Assembly (NCBI RefSeq): GCF_038502225.1
Contig: NC_091369.1
Coordinates: 1,609,392 to 1,673,391, forward strand
Direction of reading: 5' to 3'
From: Cherax quadricarinatus
Taxonomy: Eukaryota; Arthropoda; Malacostraca; Decapoda; Parastacidae
Length of the DNA stretch: 64,000 nt
This document shows positions 30,212-40,189 of the stretch, in pieces. The notes under the pieces were generated by a model that had not been told where the DNA came from, did no database searches, and saw only the letters and a list, made by a program, of their open reading frames with translations. Both the position numbers and the translations under genes were made by a program. The number at the start of each line of letters is the position of its first letter. Position 1 is the stretch's first letter.

Positions 30212-31137
30212 CAGTTTAAAATCATAGGCATTTCACCAATGGCCTTCTCAATCGAGTCTGCAAGTGCTACCACCCCTGCCCCAGAGAGATGTACCCCATC
30301 CCTTGCATACATATCATGTTTGCCATAAAAGTTGTTCCAGTTGTCAATGAATGGGATTGCAAGTTCCTTGCAGTATCTGTCTAGCCAGCAATTTACACCA
30401 ATTGCCCTAGACAACCATTCATTTCCTACTCCCCTTCTAGGCAAGATGCTACATATGATTGGGATCCCTCCCTTAGACTTAATGAAATCTATAGCTGACC
30501 TGTACTTATCTAGCAGCTCTTCTCTCCTACCCTTCCCAATATCATTTCCACCAGCACTGAGACAGATAATAGGCTTGTTCCCATTACCTGACATGATATT
30601 ATCCAGCCTGTTGACAATGTCCCCAACACCAGCTCCAGGGAAGCACACTCTATCTCTCATCTTCTTATTCCTATTACAAAAAGCACGGTCAACATATCTT
30701 ACCTGAGAGTCACCAACCACAAGAATGTGCTTACCTTCATTAGCAGGGGCAGTAGTACCCTTACCTTCACTGGCCACTGAAGTACATTCATCCTGGAGAA
30801 CAGAGAAGCGATTTCCTACCTTCAGATCTTCACTCTTAACTTTCCTTACTCTGATGCGCCTCCCATTACTGTGAACAACTCGCCACTTGTAGCAGGTGCT
30901 GGGCTGCACCTCACTGCTGGTAGCCGTTGCTACCTCCCCACCTACAGCCTCCTCACAGTGAGAGACAGACTGCACCTCACTGCTAGAAGCCTCATTCCCC
31001 ACATCTCCAACCACCTCACACTCTCTCCCAGGCCCATTGAGGTGGACCTTCAGCCTCCTAATCTCCTCCTGGAGAAGCAAGACCTCCTCCTTCAACTCTC
31101 CAACCTCAGTTTTTAAAACACTGCAGAAGCAAGCCAT
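30211..31137 (-). CDS. CR1-like ORF1: coiled coil plus SGNH/GDSL esterase domain
   Basis: The 308-aa ORF starts at ATG 31137. Residues about 7-33 form a Leu/Glu-rich coiled coil (EVGELKEEVLLLQEEI). Residues about 137-300 have the SGNH hydrolase blocks: GDSQ at 142-145 with the nucleophile Ser, GGND at 196-199, and DGVHLS at 280-285 with the Asp and His. CR1/L2-group ORF1 proteins of some animals carry such an esterase; its role in transposition is unsettled. Cys residues near the start (CFC) do not make a clear zinc knuckle. The stop TGA overlaps the ORF2 start. Confidence 0.9.
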   Translation of the reverse strand: MACFCSVLKTEVGELKEEVLLLQEEIRRLKVHLNGPGRECEVVGDVGNEASSSEVQSVSHCEEAVGGEVATATSSEVQPSTCYKWRVVHSNGRRIRVRKVKSEDLKVGNRFSVLQDECTSVASEGKGTTAPANEGKHILVVGDSQVRYVDRAFCNRNKKMRDRVCFPGAGVGDIVNRLDNIMSGNGNKPIICLSAGGNDIGKGRREELLDKYRSAIDFIKSKGGIPIICSILPRRGVGNEWLSRAIGVNCWLDRYCKELAIPFIDNWNNFYGKHDMYARDGVHLSGAGVVALADSIEKAIGEMPMILN

Positions 31138-31209
31138 GCTTTGTAACCGTTCGCGCTAATCCCCAAAGCAGCTCAGGGTCTGTGACCTCACGTGACGACT
31201 GACCACTGA

Positions 31210-33055
31210 ACACAACACTGTAGTAACTTTCACTACACAACACTGTAGTAACCTTCACAACATAACACTGTAGTAACTTTCACTACACAACACTGTAGTA
31301 ACTTTCACTACACAACACTGTAGTAACTTTCACTACACAACACTGTAGTAACTTTCACTACACAACACTGTAGTAACCTTCACTACACAACACTGTAGTA
31401 ACTTTCACTACACAACACTGTAGTAACTTTCACTACACAACACTGTAGTAACTTTCACTACACAACACTGTAGTAACTTTCACTACACAACACTGTAGTA
31501 ACTTTCACTACACAACACTGTAGTAACCTTCACTACACAACACTGTAGTAACTTTCACTACACAACACTGTAGTAACTTTCACTACACAACACTGTAGTA
31601 ACCTTCACTACACAACACTGTAGTAACCTTCACTACACAACACTGTAGTAACCTTCACTACACAACACTGTAGTAACTTTCACTACACAACACTGTAGTA
31701 ACCTTCACTACACAACACTGTAGTAACCTTCACTACACAACACTGTAGTAACCTTCACTACACAACACTGTAGTAACCTTCACTACACAACACTGTAGTA
31801 ACTTTCACTACACAACACTGTAGTAACTTTCACTACACAACACTGTAGTAACCTTCACTACACAACACTGTAGTAACTTTCACTACACAACACTGTAGTA
31901 ACTTTCACTACACAACACTGTAGTAACTTTCACAACACAACACTGTAGTAACTTTCACTACACAACACTGTAGTAACTTTCACTACACAACACTGTAGTA
32001 ACTTTCACTACACAACACTGTAGTAACTTTCACTACACAACACTGTAGTAACTTTCACTACACAACACTGTAGTAACTTTCACTACACAACACTGTAGTA
32101 ACTTTCACTACACAACACTGTAGTAACCTTCACTACACAACACTGTAGTAACCTTCACTACACAACACTGTAGTAACTTTCACTACACAACACTGTAGTA
32201 ACCTTCACTACACAACACTGTAGTAACCTTCACTACACAACACTGTAGTAACCTTCACTACACAACACTGTAGTAACCTTCACTACACAACACTGTAGTA
32301 ACTTTCACTACACAACACTGTAGTAACCTTCACAACACAACACTGTAGTAACTTTCACTACACAACACTGTAGTAACTTTCACTACACAACACTGTAGTA
32401 ACTTTCACAACACAACACTGTAGTAACTTTCACTACACAACACTGTAGTAACTTTCACTACACAACACTGTAGTAACTTTCACTACACAACACTGTAGTA
32501 ACTTTCACTACACAACACTGTAGTAACCTTCACTACACAACACTGTAGTAACTTTCACTACACAACACTGTAGTAACTTTCACTACACAACACTGTAGTA
32601 ACTTTCACTACACAACACTGTAGTAACTTTCACTACACAACACTGTAGTAACTTTCACTACACAACACTGTAGTAACTTTCACTACACAACACTGTAGTA
32701 ACTTTCACTACACAACACTGTAGTAACTTTCACTACACAACACTGTAGTAACTTTCACTACACAACACTGTAGTAACTTTCACTACACAACACTGTAGTA
32801 ACCTTCACTACACAACACTGTAGTAACCTTCACTACACAACACTGTAGTAACTTTCACTACACAACACTGTAGTAACTTTCACTACACAACACTGTAGTA
32901 ACCTTCACAACACAACACTGTAGTAACTTTCACTACACAACACTGTAGTAACTTTCACTACACAACACTGTAGTAACCTTCACTACACAACACTGTAGTA
33001 ACCTTTGCTACACACTGTAGTAACCTTCAATACATAACACTGTAGTAACCTTTCA
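31210..33055 (+). repeat. 25-bp minisatellite, right part (about 74 copies)
   Basis: It has the same unit as 26709-27086 in the same orientation and phase class. CTTTC and CCTTC variants alternate in blocks. The last units before 33055 are degenerate (CCTTTGCTACACACTG), as expected at an array edge. Confidence 0.97.
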
Positions 33056-33281
33056 TACACTGAGGATATACAAACCAAGAAGGTTATATATTTTGAATGT
33101 GATCTAGGTCAAAGCTCTGCATAAAACTAATTCCATTGTACCTTAATTTATAAAAATATCATATTGTATATGATGGGGTGGTGAAAGAGCTGTTCAGTGA
33201 TAGTTCAGTGTCTTTCTCATTCTACATAGTCTTCACTTGTTGATACTGAGTATTTTATATTTGCAAGTCCAACATCAGAAC

Positions 33282-33776
33282 ATGACTGAATTGAGAAAGC
33301 GATGGTGGGTATGGGTAGTGGAAGCCATCTTCCTTCTGGTTGTGGCTACTGACTTAGCCTGCCTCATGTACGGTAAGCACAACCTTGATCAACCTCTAGA
33401 CGATAGCCAGAAAGACCCTACCGTTGTTAAAGCCCAAAATCAGTTCTATAAGTATCTGGAGGATACTGATAAATTTATAACTATTGACAATGTAATTTTT
33501 GGAAATGAATTAACAACGGATGAAGCAAAAGAAGTCAAATCTTCTTTGAAGACATGTACTATGACACTCGCTTCTGTTGTCACAATTTGGATTTTTAGCT
33601 TCGTTGCCCCAACATCTGCTTTTATCTTAATGCAAATTTGGGTGTTGTATGCTGGCTTCTGGGCAGATGATTATGTAGAAAAAGCTATTACAGTGCTCCA
33701 ATATATTCAAGTTCGCCTACCAATGTATGCATTTAAATCCCTGGATCCAGAAGACATGGTATGGTCTGAAGGATAA
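33282..33776 (+). CDS. Unrecognised protein with two hydrophobic segments (164 aa from ATG)
   Basis: From ATG 33282 the frame encodes MTELRKRWWVWVVEAIFLLV with a first membrane-type segment at about residues 8-28. A polar loop rich in Asp/Lys follows, then a second hydrophobic stretch (TMTLASVVTIWIFSFVAPTS, FILMQIWVLYAGF), and it ends SLDPEDMVWSEG. The frame is open upstream to 33237 without an ATG. A splice-acceptor-like TTCTACATAG ends at 33229, so this may be the last exon of a longer gene. AATAAA follows near 33793. The composition looks like genuine coding sequence; I do not recognise the family. A strong internal donor (CG/GTAAGC at 33372/33373) allows an alternative splice form. Confidence 0.6.
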   Translation: MTELRKRWWVWVVEAIFLLVVATDLACLMYGKHNLDQPLDDSQKDPTVVKAQNQFYKYLEDTDKFITIDNVIFGNELTTDEAKEVKSSLKTCTMTLASVVTIWIFSFVAPTSAFILMQIWVLYAGFWADDYVEKAITVLQYIQVRLPMYAFKSLDPEDMVWSEG

Positions 33777-34009
33777 CTCTTTTGGTGGTGGGAAATAAAG
33801 ATAATTTTTATCTATGCTGCTTCTACTTTTTCTATTTATAAATGTAGAAGTCTTCATGTTCAATCTAGCACTCCACAAGACGTGGAGTGTGGCTTCACAG
33901 ATGATGTCAGGACCTCTTCACAAGACATGGAGTCTGGCCCTATACTAAATGATGTCAGGAGTCTTTCCCTCAGTACTAGGGCACAAAGGTACCTCTTCTT
34001 CTTATATAG

Positions 34010-34212
34010 ACTATTTATTGCCCATCTATCAATGTGCAGAGCTACAAGATGGACGACTGACCAGTTGGCACTACAGTCCTCTGCGTTACCAGACCAGCTG
34101 GCACTACAATCCTCCCATGGTCTTCTATGGCAGGCTCTTCAACCCTTTGCCTCCAATACGAGGTCTCAAATACCACCTGCCAGACAAGTTCTCCCAGTGT
34201 GATGAGCTTTGA
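34010..34212 (+). CDS. Possible alternative terminal exon
   Basis: The open frame encodes a Tyr/Trp/Pro-rich stretch, including TSWHYSPLRYQTSWHYNPPM and LPPIRGLKYHLPDKFSQCDE, then a stop. It looks more protein-like than intergenic sequence. Acceptor-like sites CTTCTTATATAG (34009), CCCTCAG (33973) and AATGTGCAG (34039) all give phase 1. That matches the donor at 33372/33373 in the gene upstream. No canonical AATAAA lies close behind. It may also be chance. Confidence 0.35.
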
Positions 34213-35221
34213 GGAACATTATGTTATTTTTATTTTTGGTGAGGCATTCTGAGCATTGTTGTATTTTGTATGATAAATAGTATTATTATTTTTGTGAGGA
34301 ATATTGAATATAATAATTTTATATTATTTTGGATAGAATCATTGTATCAGTTTAAGAACATGTCAGCTAAAGTGGAAATTAGGGAAGTGCAGCATGAGAG
34401 TGATGTTTGTGTTGACCTGTCGTTGACGTGAGTCAAGATTGAAGATTTTGGAGAGTGAGCAGAGATGATAGTAGAGATACAGTTATTTGAATGTGTGGAA
34501 GATACTACAAGACCAGAGAGAGGGTCATTCTGTATGACCCATAAGAGGCCTGATATTTGTCTTTTAATAATAATAATAATCAGAGGACAGTGTTTGTTGG
34601 GATCGTAGGGATAAATCCTTACAAGAGCAGAATGGGGAAGTCTAAGTTTACTTCTTCATGGGGCATTGTTTACTGAAGTACCAAACTGTGATGGAATGGT
34701 ATGCTGGGTAAATTACTGTGTTGTGGAGTGAGGTGAGATACAGTGAACATAGTTTTGAGTGTGATGTGACAGTGAACATTATGGGCATGGTGATGAGATA
34801 CAGTGAACAGTATTGTGTGTATAGTGATGGGATACAGTGTTGTGCTTGTGTTGTATGAGCTAGTATTAATGTCACCACTATTTTAAGAGTAGCTAGGGCT
34901 TATAAACACCCTTAAATAATATGAAGTGGAAATTAAGAGAATATCGTGTAGTAGTAGTGATGCTACCTGATATGTTTGTGAATTCTTCATTTTAGTTTCA
35001 CTGTTTAGTGATTATAATAATTATTTTACCATTCTAATAATTCTTATGAGTTTATGCATCATATAACATACATTTTTCCTGCCAAGCCTTTCTGACACAC
35101 CCAATAAAACATGGTCAGTCTTAGCAATAAAGGTAGAGTTTTTGACAGTATGTTAGGTAAAATGAACCGTACTCTCCCCCATCCTGTTCCTCATCTTCAT
35201 AAGTATCTGACATGGACAGAG
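34213..35221. other. Stretch without a recognised gene
   Basis: AT-rich sequence with a (TAA)n run at 34566-34581 and several loose repeats of GTGATGAGATACAGTGAACA around 34735-34835. No supported coding region. Confidence 0.5.
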
Positions 35222-35401
35222 TTAGGTAAAAGGACACAAGTGCAACTAATTTGACATTTTATTGTGGCAACGTTTCACTTTCCAGGAGCTTTATCAAGCT
35301 GTTGCAAACAATACATGGACACAAAGGGTATAAAGCTCCTGGAGAGCGAAACGTTGCACAATAAAATGTTGCATTAGTTGCACTTGTGTCCTTTTACCTA
35401 A
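35222..35401. repeat. Foldback element with arms of about 70 bp
   Basis: The left arm starts TTAGGTAAAAGGACACAAGT and the right arm ends ACTTGTGTCCTTTTACCTAA. Arms match over about 70 bp including CAACGTTTC and GAAACGTTG, and are separated by about 35 bp. No ORF is present. Confidence 0.8.
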
Positions 35402-35499
35402 GCATATTGTTGGTAATTCTACCAATATTAATGCATAGACAGAGTTGTTAGCCTCAGCACCATGTCTTCCTTTGTGAATGACACCTGTGTTTGCATGAC

Positions 35500-36200
35500 A
35501 GTGTCATCTATCGATGACACTGCAAGACTCCAAGCAGATATCAACCAAATCTTTAAAGTGCACCGCAGAAAGCAACATGAAGTTCAATGAAGAAACATTT
35601 CAATTACTCTGAAAAATTAATGTGAAGGACCTGGGAGTGATAATGTCAGAGGATCTCACTTTCAACGGTCACAACAATGTATCTACCACATTTGCTAGAA
35701 AAATGATAGGATGGATAATGAGAACCTTCAAAACTAGCGATGCCAAATTGCTTTTTCTCTCTCGGCTGGAATATTGCTATACACTAATGGCACCTTTCAT
35801 GGCAGGTGAAATTGCTGACCTGGAGAATGTACAGAGAACTTTCATGGCACACACTGGTATGATGATACACCTAAATTACTGGGAACAGTTGAAGTTCCTT
35901 CACTTGTATTCCCTGGAATGCAGGCTAAAAGGATATATGATAATGTAAACTTGGAAAATCCTCGAGGGACTAGTCCCAAATTTTCACACAAAAATCACTC
36001 TCTATGAAAGCAAAAGACTTGGCAGGAGATGCAAAATCCCCCCAGTGAAAAGCAGGGGCACCACAAGTATTCTAAGAAACAACACTTAAATGTCAGGGGC
36101 CCAAGACTGTTCAACTGCCTCCTAGCATACATGGACCCCTAGCTGTTTTCAAGGAGCCAGACAGGCATCTAAAGTCAGTACCTGACCAACTGGGCTGTAT
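35500..36200 (+). pseudogene. Non-LTR reverse transcriptase C-terminal fragment
   Basis: Readable blocks in order are SIDDTARLQADINQIFKVH, KDLGVIMSEDLTFNG, ARKMIGWIMRTFKT, a LENVQRTFMAHTGMM stretch, LKFLHLYSLECRLKGYMIM, and a tail with DRHLKSVPDQLGC. Several frameshifts and stops break the frame. The block order fits the region after the RT palm in CR1/jockey-like ORF2. It is the same family that seeded the minisatellite at 38259. Confidence 0.75.
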
Positions 36201-36234
36201 TTCGTACAATAGTAATTATGGACAAAGTAGATTA

Positions 36235-36437
36235 CAGTGGACCCCCGGTTAACGATATTTTTTCACTCCAGAAGTATGTTCAGGTGCCAGTACTGACCGA
36301 ATTTGTTCCCATAAGAAATATTGTGAAGTAGATTAGTCCATTTCAGACCCCCAAACATACACGTACAAACGCACTTACATAAATACACTTACATAATTGG
36401 TCACATTCGGAGGTAATCGTTATGCGGGGGTCCACTG
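36235..36437. mobile_element. 203-bp MITE, GTGGACCCC family
   Basis: Inverted ends CAGTGGACCCCCGGTTAACG and TATGCGGGGGTCCACTG with TA on both sides. The internal block GATTAGTCCATTTCAGACCC is shared with the other three copies. Confidence 0.85.
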
Positions 36438-37500
36438 TATATGGGAAAAGTAAACATGATATGTATTAGGAGACAGAAACTCGCATGTCTCTTAATGGTG
36501 TCTGCTTAGGTAATGGTGATAGAGAATGTTAGTTACCTTTGCATCTATAAGTTTTTAGATTTTATTTATTATACAACATGATTTTTGCATGAAGAAATTA
36601 ACACCTATTATGTTATCAATGAATTACGCATTTGAATAGATGATTTTGTTCGGATTATTAACCCGGAGGGTTAGTAACCTAGGGTAGCCCATTACAAACC
36701 AAGCGCTAAACCCACATAGGATATATAGCACTGCAGGGTATGATGTGCTGAAGATAATATGCCAAATCAGAGACTAGCAAGGGTGAAGAGGAACCAGAGG
36801 CAGTCAGTAAGGGTGGTGAGAAGTGCTGCCAAAACATCAAAGAGGAAGTTTGTGTCAACGATGGGCTGTGTGTCATCAGGAGGACAGATATACTCTGAGG
36901 TAAGTAGAGAGTGAGGAAGTGGAGACAGATGAAGGATAACATGGAAGAGGGGTGTCTTCAGTGCCAGAGTTTAACCCAGCAGTGGAATGTCAATGACAAG
37001 AGGAGGGCAGAAGAGGCATGGTCAGTACAGCAGTAGGTAAGTTTATTCAGGTACAAGTACTCATAAATAAAGTTACATAAATTACCATACATAGGATGCC
37101 AGTGGAAATAAGTCACTTCAACTTTATTGGAGTTATCTGAGGTAATCTACACATGTACTGGTATGTATGATAATTTATGTAACTATTTATGTGCACCTGC
37201 GCTGTATAGTCCTTGTGGCTTAGCGCTTCTTTTTGATTATAATAATAATATGTGCACCTGTACCTGAATAAACTTGTTTACTTAGCAGCATAAGTAGATT
37301 ACCTAAAATAACCCAAAAAAGTCAGTTATTTATTTCCATTGGGGCCCATGGTAGCCATTGATGGTGATCACAAAATAAGCACTGAAGCTTATGAAGGTAT
37401 TTCAGTAAGCAGAACGCAAAAAGTAGTAGTAAATATATTATTATTATACTGTAATCAAAAGGGGCTCTAAGCCTACAAGAGTTATACAGCAAGCAGTAAA
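36438..37500. repeat. Mixed short repeats, no gene
   Basis: 36695-36740 has a GCGCTAAACCC core. 37035-37150 is a copy of the AAGTTTATTCAGGTAC repeat and 37140-37330 holds a second copy in the opposite orientation, interrupted at 37195-37250 by GTGGCTTAGCGCTTCTTTTT. No coding region is supported. Confidence 0.55.
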
Positions 37501-37584
37501 TGGAGCAAAATCCAGCACCAGTGAGGTAAAAAGCTCAGTTCTCCAAGGCAGTGTCCTGGCACTTCTGCTGTTTCTTGTCCTCAT

Positions 37585-37755
37585 TATTATTATTATTATT
37601 ATTATTATCAAATGGGGAGCGCTATACCCGTAGGATTATAAAGCGCCTGTGAGGGGATATGGAAGGTATTCAGGTTTAATTCAGGGAACTGGAGCACAGA
37701 TCCAACTCCCTAGATTAAGAGGGCCTCACCAGCATCAAAGAACTTTCCTTGAGGG
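37585..37755 (+). mobile_element. Short retroposon (GCGCTAAACCC family) inside RT pseudogene
   Basis: It starts with an (ATT)n run and GGGGAGCGCTATACCCGTAG, and the body GAACTGGAGCACAGATCCAA ends TTTCCTTGAGGGG. Flanks TCCTCAT at 37577-37583 and again near 37763 look like a target-site duplication. Confidence 0.72.
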
Positions 37756-38059
37756 GTTCTTATCCTCATAAAAATACCCGTCACAGTTTTGTAACATTTG
37801 CAGATGACACTAAAATAAGCATGGTAGTCACTTCAATTAAAGACGATGAAACAATACAGGAAGACAGATATAAGCAGTGTTTCCCAGTGTGCAGTGGAGA
37901 ACATGGTGTTCGCTGGTGATAAGTTCCACCTGCTTAGGTATGGAAAGAATGAAAAACTCAAAAGAAAAACAATACAAAACTTAAGAGGCTCATTAATCAA
38001 AAGAAAGGGACATGTGCAAGACTTGGAAATAATTATATCAGCTGATCTTTCTTTCAAAG

Positions 38060-38213
38060 AGTCCCCCTCAAGGGAGGTTCCTTGACCCTGGTGAGGGGCT
38101 CTTGATCTAGGGAATTGGATCTGCTCCAGTTCCCTGAATTGAGCCTGAATACCTTCTAACTCCCCCATGATGCTGTATAATCTTATGGGTTTAGCGCTCC
38201 CCCATGATTATAA
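38060..38213 (-). mobile_element. Short retroposon (GCGCTAAACCC family) inside RT pseudogene, opposite orientation
   Basis: It begins CCCCCTCAAGGGAGGTTCCT and ends GGTTTAGCGCTCCCCCATGA followed by TTATAAT. It is flanked by CTTTCAAAGA on both sides (38049-38058 and 38214-38224), a likely target-site duplication. Confidence 0.78.
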
Positions 38214-38258
38214 TCTTTCAAAGATCATGAGACAAAGGTCACGACAGCCAGGAGGATG

Positions 38259-39550
38259 ACAGGGTGGGTATTGAGAACCTTCAAAACAGTCGGGGTGGGT
38301 ATTGAGAACCTTCAAAACAGTCGGGGTGGGTATTGAGAACCTTCAAAACAGTCGGGGTGGGTATTGAGAACCTTCAAAACAGACGGGGTGGGTATTGAGA
38401 ACCTTCAAAACAGACGGGGTGGGTATTGAGAACCTTCAAAACAGACGGGGTGGGTATTGAGAACCTTCAAAACAGACGGGGTGGGTATTGAGAACCTTCA
38501 AAACAGACGGGGTGGGTATTGAGAACCTTCAAAACAGACGGGGTGGGTATTGAGAACCTTCAAAACAGACAGGGTGGGTATTGAGAACCTTCAAAACAGA
38601 CGGGGTGGGTATTGAGAACCTTCAAAACAGACAGGGTGGGTATTGAGAACCTTCAAAACAGACAGGGTGGGTATTGAGAACCTTCAAAACAGACGGGGTG
38701 GGTATTGAGAACCTTCAAAACAGACAGGGTGGGTATTGAGAACCTTCAAAACAGACGGGGTGGGTATTGAGAACCTTCAAAACAGACGGGGTGGGTATTG
38801 AGAACCTTCAAAACAGACGGGGTGGGTATTGAGAACCTTCAAAACAGTCGGGGTGGGTACTGAGAACCTTCAAAACAGACGGGGTGGGTATTGAGAACCT
38901 TCAAAACAGACGGGGTGGGTATTGAGAACCTTCAAAACAGACAGGGTGGGTATTGAGAACCTTCAAAACAGACAGGGTGGGTATTGAGAACCTTCAAAAC
39001 AGACGGGGTGGGTATTGAGAACCTTCAAAACAGACAGGGTGGGTATTGAGAACCTTCAAAACAGACGGGGTGGGTATTGAGAACCTTCAAAACAGACGGG
39101 GTGGGTATTGAGAACCTTCAAAACAGACGGGGTGGGTATTGAGAACCTTCAAAACAGTCGGGGTGGGTACTGAGAACCTTCAAAACAGACGGGGTGGGTA
39201 TTGAGAACCTTCAAAACAGACGGGGTGGGTATTGAGAACCTTCAAAACAGACAGGGTGGGTATTGAGAACCTTCAAAACAGACGGGGTGGGTATTGAGAA
39301 CCTTCAAAACAGACGGGGTGGGTATTGAGAACCTTCAAAACAGACAGGGTGGGTATTGAGAACCTTCAAAACAGACAGGGTGGGTATTGAGAACCTTCAA
39401 AACAGACGGGGTGGGTATTGAGAACCTTCAAAACAGACAGGGTGGGTATTGAGAACCTTCAAAACAGACGGGGTGGGTATTGAGAACCTTCAAAACAGAC
39501 AGGGTGGGTATTGAGAACCTTCAAAACAGACGGGGTGGGTATTGAGAACC
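38259..39550 (+). repeat. 31-bp minisatellite (about 41 copies) derived from RT coding sequence
   Basis: The unit is GGGGTGGGTATTGAGAACCT followed by TCAAAACAGAC, with CAGAC/CAGTC and GGGG/AGGG variants. The first unit is continuous with RT codons reading TGWVLRTFKT. A marker variant (GTACTGAGAACC) occurs at about 38855 and 39165, exactly 310 bp (10 units) apart, showing a higher-order duplication. Confidence 0.95.
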
Positions 39551-39954
39551 TCAACAATGTAACACTTCAAATCGCTCGCGATCCCTCATTTGGATTTTTT
39601 CTAAGTGATGAGGATGCCCCTCAGGGCAGGAGAAATATCAGAACTAAAACAAACACTGTATATTAATGCTGCATCTCAGCTAACTTTTCCATATTGATGT
39701 TAATTGAAACATCATTATGGGACCTGAAAGTATTATTTTTGTCCGGATGTGAGTAAGAAACTGTAATAGTGATGTAAAAAAGTGGGATAGTGGCCAATTG
39801 GATGATATGTGAGCAAGTATATCTGAACTTTGGGTGCTATGTTGGTCCAGATATGAGCTATGGCAGAAGTAGATGTTTCGGATTTTAGTTGGTTTGGTGA
39901 TTTAGTCTAAATCACCAAACCAACCAATATTAGGTTAGTTTTGTTATTGCCTGG
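39551..39954. other. Stretch without a gene; short perfect palindrome
   Basis: No coding region is supported. At 39888-39924 GTTGGTTTGGTGATTTA and its exact complement form a 17-bp stem with a 3-base loop. Confidence 0.6.
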
Positions 39955-40030
39955 AGTTTACCTGGAGAGAGTTCCGGGGGTCAACGCCCCCGCGGCCCGG
40001 TCTGTGACCAGGCCAACCACTCCACAACAG
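39955..40030 (-). repeat. CR1-like 3' end fragment
   Basis: CCTGGAGAGAGTTCCGGGGG and GGCCCGGTCTGTGACCAGGC are shared with 63684-63740 and, diverged, with 46028-46085 and 48475-48530. Confidence 0.6.
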
Positions 40031-40189
40031 AATGTACACATTCTGTTCTTCAAATGAAAGATATGTAACAAAGCCAAACCTGAAATAACCTGAAGTCAGC
40101 AATAGATATGGGACTGGCACACTTTTGTTTATATTTGCTGTAATTGGTCAGGAAAATCAATACTAACTGTTGATTGGGCTTGACGTGTA

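Larger units (their letters stand above)
27087..31209 (-). mobile_element. Full-length CR1-like non-LTR retrotransposon
   Basis: On the minus strand this 4.1-kb element has a short leader, ORF1 (SGNH esterase type), ORF2 (APE endonuclease and RT) and a short 3' UTR. It ends in three 8-bp repeats of the form GTTCTTAT at 27087-27110. Both ORFs are open. It interrupts a 25-bp minisatellite and is flanked by ACACAAC at 27080-27086 and 31210-31216, which may be a target-site duplication or chance given the repeat. Ending in short tandem repeats rather than poly(A) is typical of the CR1 group. Confidence 0.93.
37501..38258 (+). pseudogene. CR1/jockey-like reverse transcriptase fragment split by two retroposons
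   Basis: The pieces read in order: SSVLQGSVLALLLFLVL (37530-37580), then TFADDTKISMVV (37795-37830) holding the catalytic Asp pair, then KFHLLRYGKNEKLK and LEIIISADLSF (37920-38060), and KVTTARRMTGWVLRTFKT (38235-38285). Two short retroposons interrupt it at 37585-37755 and 38060-38213. Its last block runs directly into the 31-bp minisatellite. Confidence 0.78.

Noticed and set aside
27288..31116. Several plus-strand frames across the CR1-like element
   Set aside because: They are antisense shadows of ORF1 and ORF2.
26709..33055. CRISPR-like array from regular 25-bp repeats
   Set aside because: Repeats are directly tandem with no unique spacers, the genome is eukaryotic, and there are no cas genes.
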